From contig JAEEQL010000008.1 of NCBI GenBank assembly GCA_016285265.1, forward strand, positions 1-43,621: DNA of 43,621 nt, in the 5' to 3' direction. The notes under the pieces were generated by a model. That model was not told where the DNA came from and ran no database searches. It worked only from the letters and a program-made list of their open reading frames with translations. The translations under genes were made by a program, and so were the position numbers. The stretch comes from Lachnospiraceae bacterium. GTDB lineage: Bacteria > Bacillota > Clostridia > Lachnospirales > Lachnospiraceae. Positions 15,309 through 23,190 of this stretch are shown piece by piece; the stretch's first letter is position 1; each line of letters starts with the position of its first letter.

Positions 15309-17429
15309 TTATTTTTTCCTGCTGTCTGTCTTTTTCTTATTATCAGCCATATAGAACGCACCGGCAAATACCGCAAGAGCGATTATAGCGATCCAGCCTG
15401 CCGCATGATTGCCCTGACCTGCCTCAGCGGGAAGGGCGGAATCTGTGCCTTCTTCTTCGCCTGCCGCATCATCAATGATGCTTCCGTCCTCCGCAACCCG
15501 ATGAAGGCCGTCAGAAACCTCTGTATCGTCTGCCATGGAGACGGTGAAATCGTCGATAAAGAACTCTCCCGCTCCGTCCGTTTCGAAGTATATAGAAGCG
15601 CTTTCAAGGCTTTCGGGAAGCTTGATGACGGTATCTACAAGGTACCATTCGGGAGCTTCCGCAGCCACCTCTTCGCCCTCTGCGGGCTCAGCTGCTTCCG
15701 CATCGGCTGCCTCTGCCTCGGCATCTTCTTCTGCGGGAGTTCCGGTAACTATCTCGATGACACCTGCATCCTCATATCCGTCGATTCCGGTCCTGAATAC
15801 GGGATCTTCTTCCGACTTGACATAGTATGAAAGCTTTATGGTGTGTCCGATGAATCTTGAAAGGTCATAGCGGACGGTTGCATCAGCTTCTTCCCTTCTT
15901 ACATGGAGTGAGAATCCGGGATTGGCACCTTCGGTGTGGTTGACCTTGATCTTGAGCATGATCGTAGCCTGGTGTCCCGAACCGCGGCTTATAAAACCGA
16001 GTTCTTCGGGAGTCTTTACCGATGAATCATATTCATCGGGCTCAAAATTTATTACGATATCTTCTGCCTTGCCCTTACCTGCGGTATCCTCGAGAGTGAA
16101 TTCCTCACCTTTTCCTGCCATTGCGACTGCCTCAAATGCGGGCTTGGGGGAAAGGTTTCCGTTGAAAAGAAGGGGCTCGGTGTCTTTTCTCCATGATGTG
16201 GGATCGGTAAGTCCCCAGATCGTAACAGAAGTGATGTTGACACCTGCATCCTGCTCATCGCAAAGGAGCTTGAAATAATCATAATAGTACTTGGCCTGCT
16301 TGAAATCGCCTGCCTCGCCGGGGATGGACTTTCCTACGTCCAGCTCGGTTACGTGAAGGTTGTTGATCGCTGCAGCATACTTTTCAATCGCATCCTTGTA
16401 CTGGTAGAGTGAATCCGCATCGGTCATATGTGCCTGAAGTCCGAATCCGTCGATGAGACCGTCACCGTAGATGGTTCCGTCACCGTCGGGATTGATGACA
16501 TCGCTCTTTACCATTGCATGACCCTCGTTATAAGGAGTCTGGGTCATATGCTCAATGATGTAATCGGTCTTTCTGGAGAACCACTCGTTGTAATCATTGT
16601 AGAAGAGCTCGGGCATGATTGAGGAAAGATCTCCCTCGGGATCGAGTCCGTAATCAGCTGCATACTCCTTAGCATACTTTACCTCTGCTTCTCTTGCATA
16701 GAGGAAGCTGTAGTAAAGGAATTCGCCGCCGATGATCTGATACCAGTAGCTCTGTCTGTAGCCTTCGGGCTTACCCTCATCTATTGCCTCGTTAACAACA
16801 TCCCATGCATAGATGGTTTCGGCATATCCGTTTGCATAGGTATACTCGATAACGCTGTAGATATAGGTTTTAAGTCTCTGAAGAAGTACATCCCTGCTTA
16901 CAAGGCAGTCCTCATCAAGTGTTGCGTTGTAGTCGGTTGTGACCTTGCCGCCCGACATAGCCTTGAAATCCTTGGCAAAGATGGAGGGATTAACCTGTGA
17001 ATGCCATACAAGACAGTGTCCTCTTACGGGAATTCCGTTGGCCTTGGCCCAGTCAAGTAGTTCCTCAGCCGCTGCATCTACGGTAAAGAGGCCTTCCGCT
17101 TCAGCATCGAAATTGTATGCGGGCTTGAACTCATTACCGAAGGTCATCGAATTGAACTGGTTACATATGAATTTCTCTTTATCGGGATTACCGATCTCTG
17201 CGCCCGGATCGTTCCAATGGGAGATAGCCTGTACCGCGATACCCATCTTGAAACGGTCACCGAAAATGTCCTTAAGGCTTTCGATCGACATGTAATCGTA
17301 TGTTGCTGCCTTAGCCCTGCTGCCGGAAACTCCCGGAAGGACTTCGGGAACTGCAGCCACAAGGGTGATCACCGAAAGCGCGATCCCCATCGCTTTGGTG
17401 AACAGTTTCTTTATTGCCTGTGCTTTCAT
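15309..17429 (-). CDS. GH10 endo-1,4-beta-xylanase, membrane-anchored
   Basis: The protein has 706 residues: a signal peptide (about 1-42), a GH10 catalytic barrel (about 45-445), a CBM4/9/22-like beta-sandwich (about 460-640), and a C-terminal membrane helix (WIAIIALAVFAGAFYM) with a basic tail. The acid/base is Glu214 in WDVVNEAI and the nucleophile is Glu362 in HVTELDVG; GNEFKP and GHCLVWHSQ are also typical. It hydrolyses internal xylan bonds at the cell surface. There is no LPxTG or dockerin. An Ala/Glu-rich insert (about 565-600) breaks the binding module between two strands. The start overlaps the preceding gene by ATGA, tying the enzyme to that two-gene unit. Confidence 0.96.
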   Translation of the reverse strand: MKAQAIKKLFTKAMGIALSVITLVAAVPEVLPGVSGSRAKAATYDYMSIESLKDIFGDRFKMGIAVQAISHWNDPGAEIGNPDKEKFICNQFNSMTFGNEFKPAYNFDAEAEGLFTVDAAAEELLDWAKANGIPVRGHCLVWHSQVNPSIFAKDFKAMSGGKVTTDYNATLDEDCLVSRDVLLQRLKTYIYSVIEYTYANGYAETIYAWDVVNEAIDEGKPEGYRQSYWYQIIGGEFLYYSFLYAREAEVKYAKEYAADYGLDPEGDLSSIMPELFYNDYNEWFSRKTDYIIEHMTQTPYNEGHAMVKSDVINPDGDGTIYGDGLIDGFGLQAHMTDADSLYQYKDAIEKYAAAINNLHVTELDVGKSIPGEAGDFKQAKYYYDYFKLLCDEQDAGVNITSVTIWGLTDPTSWRKDTEPLLFNGNLSPKPAFEAVAMAGKGEEFTLEDTAGKGKAEDIVINFEPDEYDSSVKTPEELGFISRGSGHQATIMLKIKVNHTEGANPGFSLHVRREEADATVRYDLSRFIGHTIKLSYYVKSEEDPVFRTGIDGYEDAGVIEIVTGTPAEEDAEAEAADAEAAEPAEGEEVAAEAPEWYLVDTVIKLPESLESASIYFETDGAGEFFIDDFTVSMADDTEVSDGLHRVAEDGSIIDDAAGEEEGTDSALPAEAGQGNHAAGWIAIIALAVFAGAFYMADNKKKTDSRKK

Positions 17430-18361
17430 ATCTTTTTTCCTTTTCCTCCTGATGAAGCCTGTATCCTCAGATCCCTGAGAGATGTATTTATCTTATTTCT
17501 GACGATATCCCTGTATTCGGGCTTAGCCAGGAAATAAACATAAGAATCGATCACATAGCTTTCGGGCATTCCGCGCCCCGCGATCTTGAACTGGTTGAAT
17601 CCCCTCTCGATATAAGAGCCTATCTGTGTATCACTTATGAATGCGGGTCTCTTCATGCATTCATTAAAGTCCCTCGGCGCCGTGGATACAAGGCAGGGAT
17701 AGGACTGTGATGTGTCAAACTCAAGCTGGAACCTGGACTGCATCGTATAATGCTCTATACGCTTCGGACAGTTGGGGAAGCATACTTCGTTTACGAGTAT
17801 CTCGCATCTTCCCGCGTTTCCGGATTCCACTATCGTATTCAGAACATCCTCATCGTGATTGAGGTCATAATCGAGAACCACGAGGAAAAAGTCCTTGGAA
17901 AGTTCCTCTTTAAGCTTATCCTTATCGACGATCCTCTTTGTGGTCGATGAGATCATCTTGAAGTTCGGATAATTTTCCCTGAGATACTTTTCGAGCGGTG
18001 CCGAGTTGACCAGCACCTGGTTCATACCGTTATCCGCAAGCCTCATGATAAGGTTGCAGAAGGTGTCATAGCATTCCTTTTCCCCGATGAGGGAATTGGT
18101 CCAGGTAAAACGTACGGGGATTCCCCTTGAATTGTAAATGTTCAGAACGGATTCGATCTGGGCCTTGGATGAAAAGCCGACCGCTGCCCTTCCTCCGTTC
18201 CATATTGCTCCGGGAAAGGTTCCGTATGCGGATCCGATCGTATATCCGTCATTGAAATACTCCGGATGGGATTTCATCATATTCAGAAGCACCTGGTTCA
18301 AGAGTCTGAATACGCAGAATCCCGGGATATGCCAATATATCTTCTTATCACTGTTTTCCAA
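17426..18361 (-). CDS. Unrecognised family, cysteine-motif TIM-barrel-like protein (paralogue B)
   Basis: This 311-residue protein is clearly paralogous to the next gene upstream. Shared blocks are YGxFPxxxWNGGR, the PVRFTWTNS-like strand, LEKYLRENYPNFKMISSTTKR, FLVVLDYDLNHD, GRCEILVNEVCFPNCPKRIEHY, a GFNQFKIAGR block and the final FLAKPEYRD. The repeated strand-helix pattern suggests a TIM barrel, with faint resemblance to peptidase U32 proteins. The CxPNCPxRxxHY motif could bind metal or an Fe-S cluster. There is no signal peptide, so it is cytoplasmic. The function is not known. Four bases separate it from its paralogue, and its stop overlaps the xylanase start. Confidence 0.7.
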   Translation of the reverse strand: MENSDKKIYWHIPGFCVFRLLNQVLLNMMKSHPEYFNDGYTIGSAYGTFPGAIWNGGRAAVGFSSKAQIESVLNIYNSRGIPVRFTWTNSLIGEKECYDTFCNLIMRLADNGMNQVLVNSAPLEKYLRENYPNFKMISSTTKRIVDKDKLKEELSKDFFLVVLDYDLNHDEDVLNTIVESGNAGRCEILVNEVCFPNCPKRIEHYTMQSRFQLEFDTSQSYPCLVSTAPRDFNECMKRPAFISDTQIGSYIERGFNQFKIAGRGMPESYVIDSYVYFLAKPEYRDIVRNKINTSLRDLRIQASSGGKGKKI

Positions 18362-18365
18362 GATA

Positions 18366-19340
18366 TCACTCCTTACCGGGCAGTACGAATCTCTGGGGCT
18401 TGGGTTTCATGTATGTTATAAGTTTGTTGCCGACAAGCGCGTCAATTATCTTGATCCTGAAAAGCCCCTGGTACTCGGGCTTGATCAGGAAGTTCGAATA
18501 AGTCTCAACGAGTGAAAAATAATTATCGGTTCTTCCCTCTATCTTGAAGTTGTGGAAACCGAGCTCTTCGCTGTACTTTCCGAAGATTGCCTCAGGAGAA
18601 ACAAAGGTGGGGTAATCCTTGATCTTATAGTAGTTGCTCTCCTTGTAATACTCACAGCTCCAGGGCTTCTGGGGAATCTGATGCTCGGGAGGCATATTAC
18701 GGTTCTTGAGCTTGATACGCTGGTTCTCGGCGATATTCTTGTAATGATCCGATCTTCTCGGGCAGTTCGGTGTACAGATGGCATTTATCAGTATCTCGCA
18801 TCTGTCGTGATGGTTGATCTTCTCGAGAGCATCGAATTTATTGTTGAAATCATAATCAAGGACAACGAGTGAGTAGGGCTTTTCAAGTTCCTCGTTGACC
18901 CTGTCTATATCCGTCAGTCTCTTACAAGTGGAGGAGACCATTTTCATATTCGGATACTTTCTGCGGATATAATTCTCGAGAATGGGGGAAAAGATTATAA
19001 CCGCATTCCTCTCATCCTTTGCTATCTCATCCAGACAGAAATTGCAGTACGGATCCTCGCACTCATACTCGGTAAGAGTCATATTGGTGAATGTAAGTCT
19101 TACGGAAACATTATGCGAATTGAGAGTCTTAATGACATTGGTCACATACTCAGCATTGCACTGATCGTCATTCGAACCTCTTCCGCCGTTCCAGAGAGAC
19201 ATGGGAAATTCTCCGTAAACGCTTTCTATCCTGACCCCATCCCTGAACCATTCGGGATCGGATTCAAGCAAATTGATGACCATCATATTCAGAGGAAAAT
19301 TCTTCCTCAGTCCGGGAAGATGAAATTTTGCTTCGCCCAT
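18366..19340 (-). CDS. Unrecognised family, cysteine-motif TIM-barrel-like protein (paralogue A)
   Basis: This 324-residue first gene of the operon shares the block order of paralogue B: YGEFPMSLWNGGR, VSVRLTFTNM, LENYIRRKYPNMKMVSSTCKR, SLVVLDYDFNN, CEILINAICTPNCPRRSDHY, GFHNFKIEGR and FLIKPEYQG. It adds a Cys pair in the middle (CEDPYCNFC) and a WSCEYY segment, so it has more candidate metal ligands. No signal peptide is seen. I cannot name a family; U32-like is only a guess. Expression is from a strong promoter about 60 bases upstream, and xylanase comes two genes later. Confidence 0.7.
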   Translation of the reverse strand: MGEAKFHLPGLRKNFPLNMMVINLLESDPEWFRDGVRIESVYGEFPMSLWNGGRGSNDDQCNAEYVTNVIKTLNSHNVSVRLTFTNMTLTEYECEDPYCNFCLDEIAKDERNAVIIFSPILENYIRRKYPNMKMVSSTCKRLTDIDRVNEELEKPYSLVVLDYDFNNKFDALEKINHHDRCEILINAICTPNCPRRSDHYKNIAENQRIKLKNRNMPPEHQIPQKPWSCEYYKESNYYKIKDYPTFVSPEAIFGKYSEELGFHNFKIEGRTDNYFSLVETYSNFLIKPEYQGLFRIKIIDALVGNKLITYMKPKPQRFVLPGKE

Positions 19341-19401
19341 AAAAAGCCCCCGTAAAATATTATTCCTTATAGGTTTATGATACCCAAACCGTATCGGAAT
19401 A

Positions 19402-19430
19402 ATTATATTATAACGGCTTGTTTAGTACAA
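19402..19430 (-). promoter_or_regulatory. Promoter of the paralogue-paralogue-xylanase operon
   Basis: The -35 TTGTAC (19425-19430) and a perfect -10 TATAAT (19402-19407) are separated by 17 bases. Initiation near 19395 gives a leader of about 55 bases before the ATG at 19340. Confidence 0.75.
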
Positions 19431-19453
19431 ATCCCTTCAGTTAACGGCAAAAA

Positions 19454-19470
19454 TGCTCCAAAATAGAGCA
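19454..19470 (-). promoter_or_regulatory. Inverted repeat upstream of the xylanase operon promoter
   Basis: TGCTC and GAGCA flank a 7-base AT-rich spacer. It is centred about 67 bases upstream of the predicted start site, and TTTTT follows on the minus strand. It could be an activator site or a weak second terminator for the gene upstream. TTGCTC recurs in the repeats at 41177-41207. Confidence 0.3.
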
Positions 19471-19536
19471 ACATAAAGATCCGGTAACAGTGCATAAAAC
19501 TAAGCGACGTACACTGCATGTATTGTATATAAGTGC

Positions 19537-19568
19537 AAAAACAGGGCGATGCGTAAAGCATCGCCCTG
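19537..19568 (-). terminator. Terminator of the importer locus
   Basis: CAGGGCGATGC pairs with GCATCGCCCTG, an 11-bp perfect stem with a 5-base loop, followed by TTTTT on the minus strand. It closes the solute-binding lipoprotein gene. Confidence 0.93.
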
Positions 19569-19594
19569 CCGGATGTTTCATGTAAGAAACTTAC

Positions 19595-21127
19595 TTATTT
19601 AGCGTTTGCGTCAGCAACGTAAGCGTTCCACATGGTAGCTGCGGTCTCGATTGCAGCAGACATATCAAGGATGGTTCCGTTAGCAACGTCAACACCTACA
19701 TGATGTCTGAAGTCGGGTCCGATGTCAACCTGTGCAACTGACTCAGCGGGCTCATAAGTGCCGGTTCTGATGATTCTAACAACTGACTCGTCAACTGCTC
19801 TGAAGTCATCAAACTTAGCATAGTAAGAAGCCTTGATACCATCGAGTCCATCGATGAAATCTTCGTATCCGGGAGTATCCTGATAGAAGCAAAGGTATGC
19901 GAATGCGCACTTCCAAGCCTTGTCAGCATCATAGCATCCGGGGATGTAGTAAAGGTTCTCCTGAGCATATGATCCGAAGTGGCCCTTAGCGGAAGGTCCT
20001 TCAGGGAAGGATACGAAACCAACTTCGTCTTCCATTGATCTGCCGTCTTCGCCGATTCCTCTTACGTTGTCAGCTTCCCAAACCTGTCCGATGTAGAAAG
20101 CGGTATTTCCGGTAAGCCAATCAGTCTTGTAGAAGTCCCAAGCAGCATCAGCGGGATAGTAGTTGTGAGCGTCATAAGTGGAAACCATCTCCTGGAAGAA
20201 GTTGAGAGCTTCAGCAACCTCAGCATCATCAAATGCTACTCTGTAGCCTGCAGCTTCGTTCTTGATGAATGATCCGCCGTTTGAGAGAACGAACTCTTCT
20301 ACGCCGTCATCATAGTTTCCGGTAAATCCGTAAACATCGGGAGTACCGTCGTTATCGGTATCTCTCTGAACCTTCTCGCAAAGATCCTTCCAAGCGTCCC
20401 AGGTCCAGGTTCCGTTAGCCTGCATATCATAGAGGCTCTCGGGATCGATACCTGCGTCCTCAAGTACTCTCTTGTTGAAGAAGATTCCTTCACGTGCCTC
20501 AGGGAATCCGTTGCTGGTAGCGTACATGGTGTAAACGCTGCTTCCCTTTGCGAAGAACTCGTCAACACCGTTTCTGGTGAATACTGACTCATTCTTGAAA
20601 TCAAGGCAATCAAGGGTAGAAAGGTCATACATAAGTCCGGACTGTACAGCGGTGGTAGCTGCTGCGCACATACGGCCGGTGAATACATAGTATCCGTCAT
20701 CGCCGCCGGAAGTTACATAATCAGAGAACTGCTGGATACAATCGGACCAGGTAAGCTCATTGCCTGAGAAATTCTTGGTCTCCTTAACGGTGAAGTTGTA
20801 GGTCTCCTGGCACCACTCACGGTAATCCCACATAGCTTCCTCGTAATCATTTACGGGATCAGCAGGGGTGTCAGCTGCCCACCAGTTAACGATGTCGACT
20901 TCGATTCCACCAAGGTCGATGGGGTTGCCGTCAGCATCAGTAACAATCTGATACTTGCTTCCCTCATCTTCGGGCTCTACAGTAGGCTCTACTGTAGGAT
21001 TGGGATCGACTTCAGGCTGGGGAGTTACTTCGCCGGTATTGGTGGTGCCACCGCATCCTGCAAGTCCCGCAACCATAGCTGCTGTAGCACCTACAGCAAC
21101 GATCTGGTTCAAAAACTTTCTCTTCAT
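19595..21127 (-). CDS. Extracellular carbohydrate-binding lipoprotein of an ABC importer (second binding protein)
   Basis: The ATG at 21127 is chosen because AAAAGGAGG lies 4 bases upstream and it opens a lipoprotein signal ending AGLAGCGG; the reading frame extends 28 codons further without support. The mature protein (about 490 residues) has a Thr/Pro/Glu linker and then a type 1 solute-binding fold: REGIFFNKRVLEDAGIDPESL, WTWDAWKDLCEKV, YGFTGNYDDG, GNTAFYIGQVWEADN and a late GPSAKGHFGSYAQENLYYIPG. It captures a sugar, probably an oligosaccharide, outside the membrane. It follows the second permease pair but after a hairpin and a 121-base gap, which may allow separate expression. The ligand is unknown. 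Confidence 0.92.
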   Translation of the reverse strand: MKRKFLNQIVAVGATAAMVAGLAGCGGTTNTGEVTPQPEVDPNPTVEPTVEPEDEGSKYQIVTDADGNPIDLGGIEVDIVNWWAADTPADPVNDYEEAMWDYREWCQETYNFTVKETKNFSGNELTWSDCIQQFSDYVTSGGDDGYYVFTGRMCAAATTAVQSGLMYDLSTLDCLDFKNESVFTRNGVDEFFAKGSSVYTMYATSNGFPEAREGIFFNKRVLEDAGIDPESLYDMQANGTWTWDAWKDLCEKVQRDTDNDGTPDVYGFTGNYDDGVEEFVLSNGGSFIKNEAAGYRVAFDDAEVAEALNFFQEMVSTYDAHNYYPADAAWDFYKTDWLTGNTAFYIGQVWEADNVRGIGEDGRSMEDEVGFVSFPEGPSAKGHFGSYAQENLYYIPGCYDADKAWKCAFAYLCFYQDTPGYEDFIDGLDGIKASYYAKFDDFRAVDESVVRIIRTGTYEPAESVAQVDIGPDFRHHVGVDVANGTILDMSAAIETAATMWNAYVADANAK

Positions 21128-21166
21128 AATCCTCCTTTTGACCAAACGGTCATCCTTTATAATATT

Positions 21167-21184
21167 ATCCGCTTTATTGCGGAT
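21167..21184. promoter_or_regulatory. Inverted repeat in the leader of the second binding protein
   Basis: ATCCGC and GCGGAT flank AATAAA within the AT-rich stretch 40-60 bases upstream of the lipoprotein ATG. It could be an operator or an mRNA-stabilising hairpin; nothing more can be said. Confidence 0.3.
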
Positions 21185-21200
21185 TATATTTCGGGCTGAT

Positions 21201-21235
21201 AAAACCCACAAAGGATTATATCATAATCCTATGGG
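21201..21235 (-). terminator. Partial terminator between permease and binding-protein genes
   Basis: On the minus strand CCCA-AGGATTA pairs with TAATCCT-TGGG (small internal bulge) around TGATA, then TTTT. A TATAAT (21215-21220) lies inside it with a TTGGAC 19 bases upstream, so a weak internal promoter is also possible. Either would let the lipoprotein be expressed at a different level from the permeases. Confidence 0.6.
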
Positions 21236-21248
21236 AATTGTCCAATTT

Positions 21249-22265
21249 TTACATCTTGATACCTGTTGATGAAAGGCTCTCTACAAATCCCTTCTGAGCG
21301 AACAGATACAAGAAGATAAGAGGCAGAATGATCATCAGCGTACCGGTCGAAAGAATACAGTTCGAATATGCAACCGATACGGTAGTCTGTACACCGGTCT
21401 GGCTCGCAATGTAAGTAGAAAGGTCATCTGCTATGGATGAAAGCGAAGTACTTACAAGCTTAAGGTTTCCAAGGAACATTCTTGAATAGAAACCGTCAGT
21501 CCACTGCCAAACGAATGAGAACAGGAAGCAGGATACAAGAATGGGCTTTGCATCGGGAAGCATGATGATGACGAAGGTCTTAAGTGTTCCCGCTCCGTCA
21601 ACGTAAGCTGCCTCTTCGAGTTCCTTGGGGATGTTTCTGAAGAACTGTCTTATAAGGTAGATATACAGTCCGTTCTTAAGTCCCATACAACCCGCACTCA
21701 GCAGATAATACGGAAGGACCGAACCTCTGAGGTTGATCGTATTTCCGGTTACAAGCTTTGCAATTCCGAGAAAATCGAAAAACTTGAAGTGAAGATACAG
21801 GGATGTAGACATGATCTGGGGAGGGATGATGATCATAAGAAGAACACATCCGAACCAGAACCTCTTAAAAGGAAATTCATATCTTGCAAATCCGTATCCT
21901 ACGAGAGTACAAACCGCAACCTGGAGTAATCCGATGGTGAGTGAAGTGATCATCGAATTCTTGAATGCCAGCTTGTAATTCATAAGTTTAGCCGAAAGCT
22001 GGTAATTCGCGGTCGTAAAGTGAGCCGGAATATTGATGACAACGGGATCGTAAAGATCACCCTCAGTCATGAAGCTTACGGAAATCTTGTTAAGAATGGG
22101 CTGGATTATCATAAAGCAGAGTCCGAACAGAAGAATGAAACGGACAAAGCTGATAAACGCATTCGTTGCTATCTTTTTCTTTCTGAGTGCAGACATCTTG
22201 GGTCTGTCTTTGGATTTTGTCTTGCCCGTACTTGCAGGAGCACTCATCACCGCAGTATTACTCAT
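21249..22265 (-). CDS. Carbohydrate ABC importer permease, MalG-like (second pair)
   Basis: This 338-residue membrane subunit has a short basic cytoplasmic N-terminus, six predicted helices, and the EAA loop that docks the ATPase: EEAAYVDGAGTLKTFVIIMLPDAKP. GVQTTVSVAYSNCILSTGTLMIILPLIFLYLFAQKGFVESL matches the C-terminal end of MalG-like proteins, including the final EGSLK-like turn. Its start overlaps the stop of the partner permease by 8 bases, with AGGAGG 10 bases before the ATG. It pairs with that permease and probably with the lipoprotein downstream. The importer ATPase is not encoded nearby. Confidence 0.94.
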   Translation of the reverse strand: MSNTAVMSAPASTGKTKSKDRPKMSALRKKKIATNAFISFVRFILLFGLCFMIIQPILNKISVSFMTEGDLYDPVVINIPAHFTTANYQLSAKLMNYKLAFKNSMITSLTIGLLQVAVCTLVGYGFARYEFPFKRFWFGCVLLMIIIPPQIMSTSLYLHFKFFDFLGIAKLVTGNTINLRGSVLPYYLLSAGCMGLKNGLYIYLIRQFFRNIPKELEEAAYVDGAGTLKTFVIIMLPDAKPILVSCFLFSFVWQWTDGFYSRMFLGNLKLVSTSLSSIADDLSTYIASQTGVQTTVSVAYSNCILSTGTLMIILPLIFLYLFAQKGFVESLSSTGIKM

Positions 22266-23169
22266 AATAATAAACCCTCCTGGAAATTAAGAACGAGCTG
22301 ATGGCTAGGAACAAAATGGTCAGAACGAAATAGCACCATGCCATTGCAGACGACAGACCGTAGTTGAGCTGATCGACCATCGTATCGGTGATCTTAGTCA
22401 TAACTTCGTTGTCGGTTCTCATACAGAAATCAACTATGGTGTAGACCCAGTTTACAAGGAAGATGGAGCTGACCATAGGGAATGTAACCTTCCAAAGGCT
22501 CTCCCATGCGGTACATCCTTCGATGGAAGCTGCTTCATACATGCTCTTGGGTATTGTCTGGAGTCCGGAAAGGAAAACGATGATCTGGATTCCGGATGCA
22601 AGAGCTATATCATAGATGTTATCAATGAGTTCGAATACCGTTTCGTAAGCCCTGGTACCTATTCCGGCTGTTCTCAGAATATCCTCGAGAACGGCGGTGA
22701 CGCTTACGTTGGTCATGGACTCTTCAACAGTCGCATGCATCTGGGCGATGACCGAATTATCGGTTTCAAGTCCGAGAATAACACCGCTCGACAGGATTAC
22801 GGGAAGGAAGAATATCGCTCTTACGAATGCTCTTCCGTGGAATTCCTGATTGAGTATCAGCGAAACGAAGAAGGCGAATACCATGATGGCAAGCGAGTAA
22901 ACGATCATTCTTCCGAAGCCTTCAAGCAGAAGTCTCGAATAATCGGGATCGACTCTGAATGCATACATGTAATTCGAAATTCCGTTCCTGACCATTTCAA
23001 AGGAACCGGCACCTACCTGCACATCGCAGAAGCTCATGTAGAACGACTGGACCATAGGCTTTACCATAAAGAGTAAAAAGCCGATAATAAAGGGTGATAT
23101 GAACAGATAGCCTGTTACTGCCCTTCTCTTTTCAAGTCCGCTAACTTTTCCGTTTAATTTCTTCTTCAT
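22258..23169 (-). CDS. Sugar ABC importer permease, MalF/UgpA-like (second pair)
   Basis: This 303-residue permease has about six helices: YLFISPFIIGFLLFMVKPMVQSFYMSF at the start, MIVYSLAIMVFAFFVSLILNQ, and an EAA loop reading YEAASIEGCTAWESLWKVTFPMVSS. The Cys and the loss of the usual Gly-Ala after EAA are slightly off consensus. A roughly 60-residue insert after the second helix (SSGVILGLETDNSVIAQMHATVEES onward) faces outward and is longer than in MalF-like relatives of this size. It lies 21 bases after the DUF5696 gene and is coupled to the MalG-like partner. Confidence 0.92.
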   Translation of the reverse strand: MKKKLNGKVSGLEKRRAVTGYLFISPFIIGFLLFMVKPMVQSFYMSFCDVQVGAGSFEMVRNGISNYMYAFRVDPDYSRLLLEGFGRMIVYSLAIMVFAFFVSLILNQEFHGRAFVRAIFFLPVILSSGVILGLETDNSVIAQMHATVEESMTNVSVTAVLEDILRTAGIGTRAYETVFELIDNIYDIALASGIQIIVFLSGLQTIPKSMYEAASIEGCTAWESLWKVTFPMVSSIFLVNWVYTIVDFCMRTDNEVMTKITDTMVDQLNYGLSSAMAWCYFVLTILFLAISSFLISRRVYYYE

Positions 23170-23190
23170 ATCCGGGTCTCCGTATCGCCC

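Noticed and set aside
21128-21211. 28-codon extension of the lipoprotein binding protein
   Set aside because: It covers the hairpin region and would bury the signal peptide; the ATG at 21127 has an ideal AAAAGGAGG.
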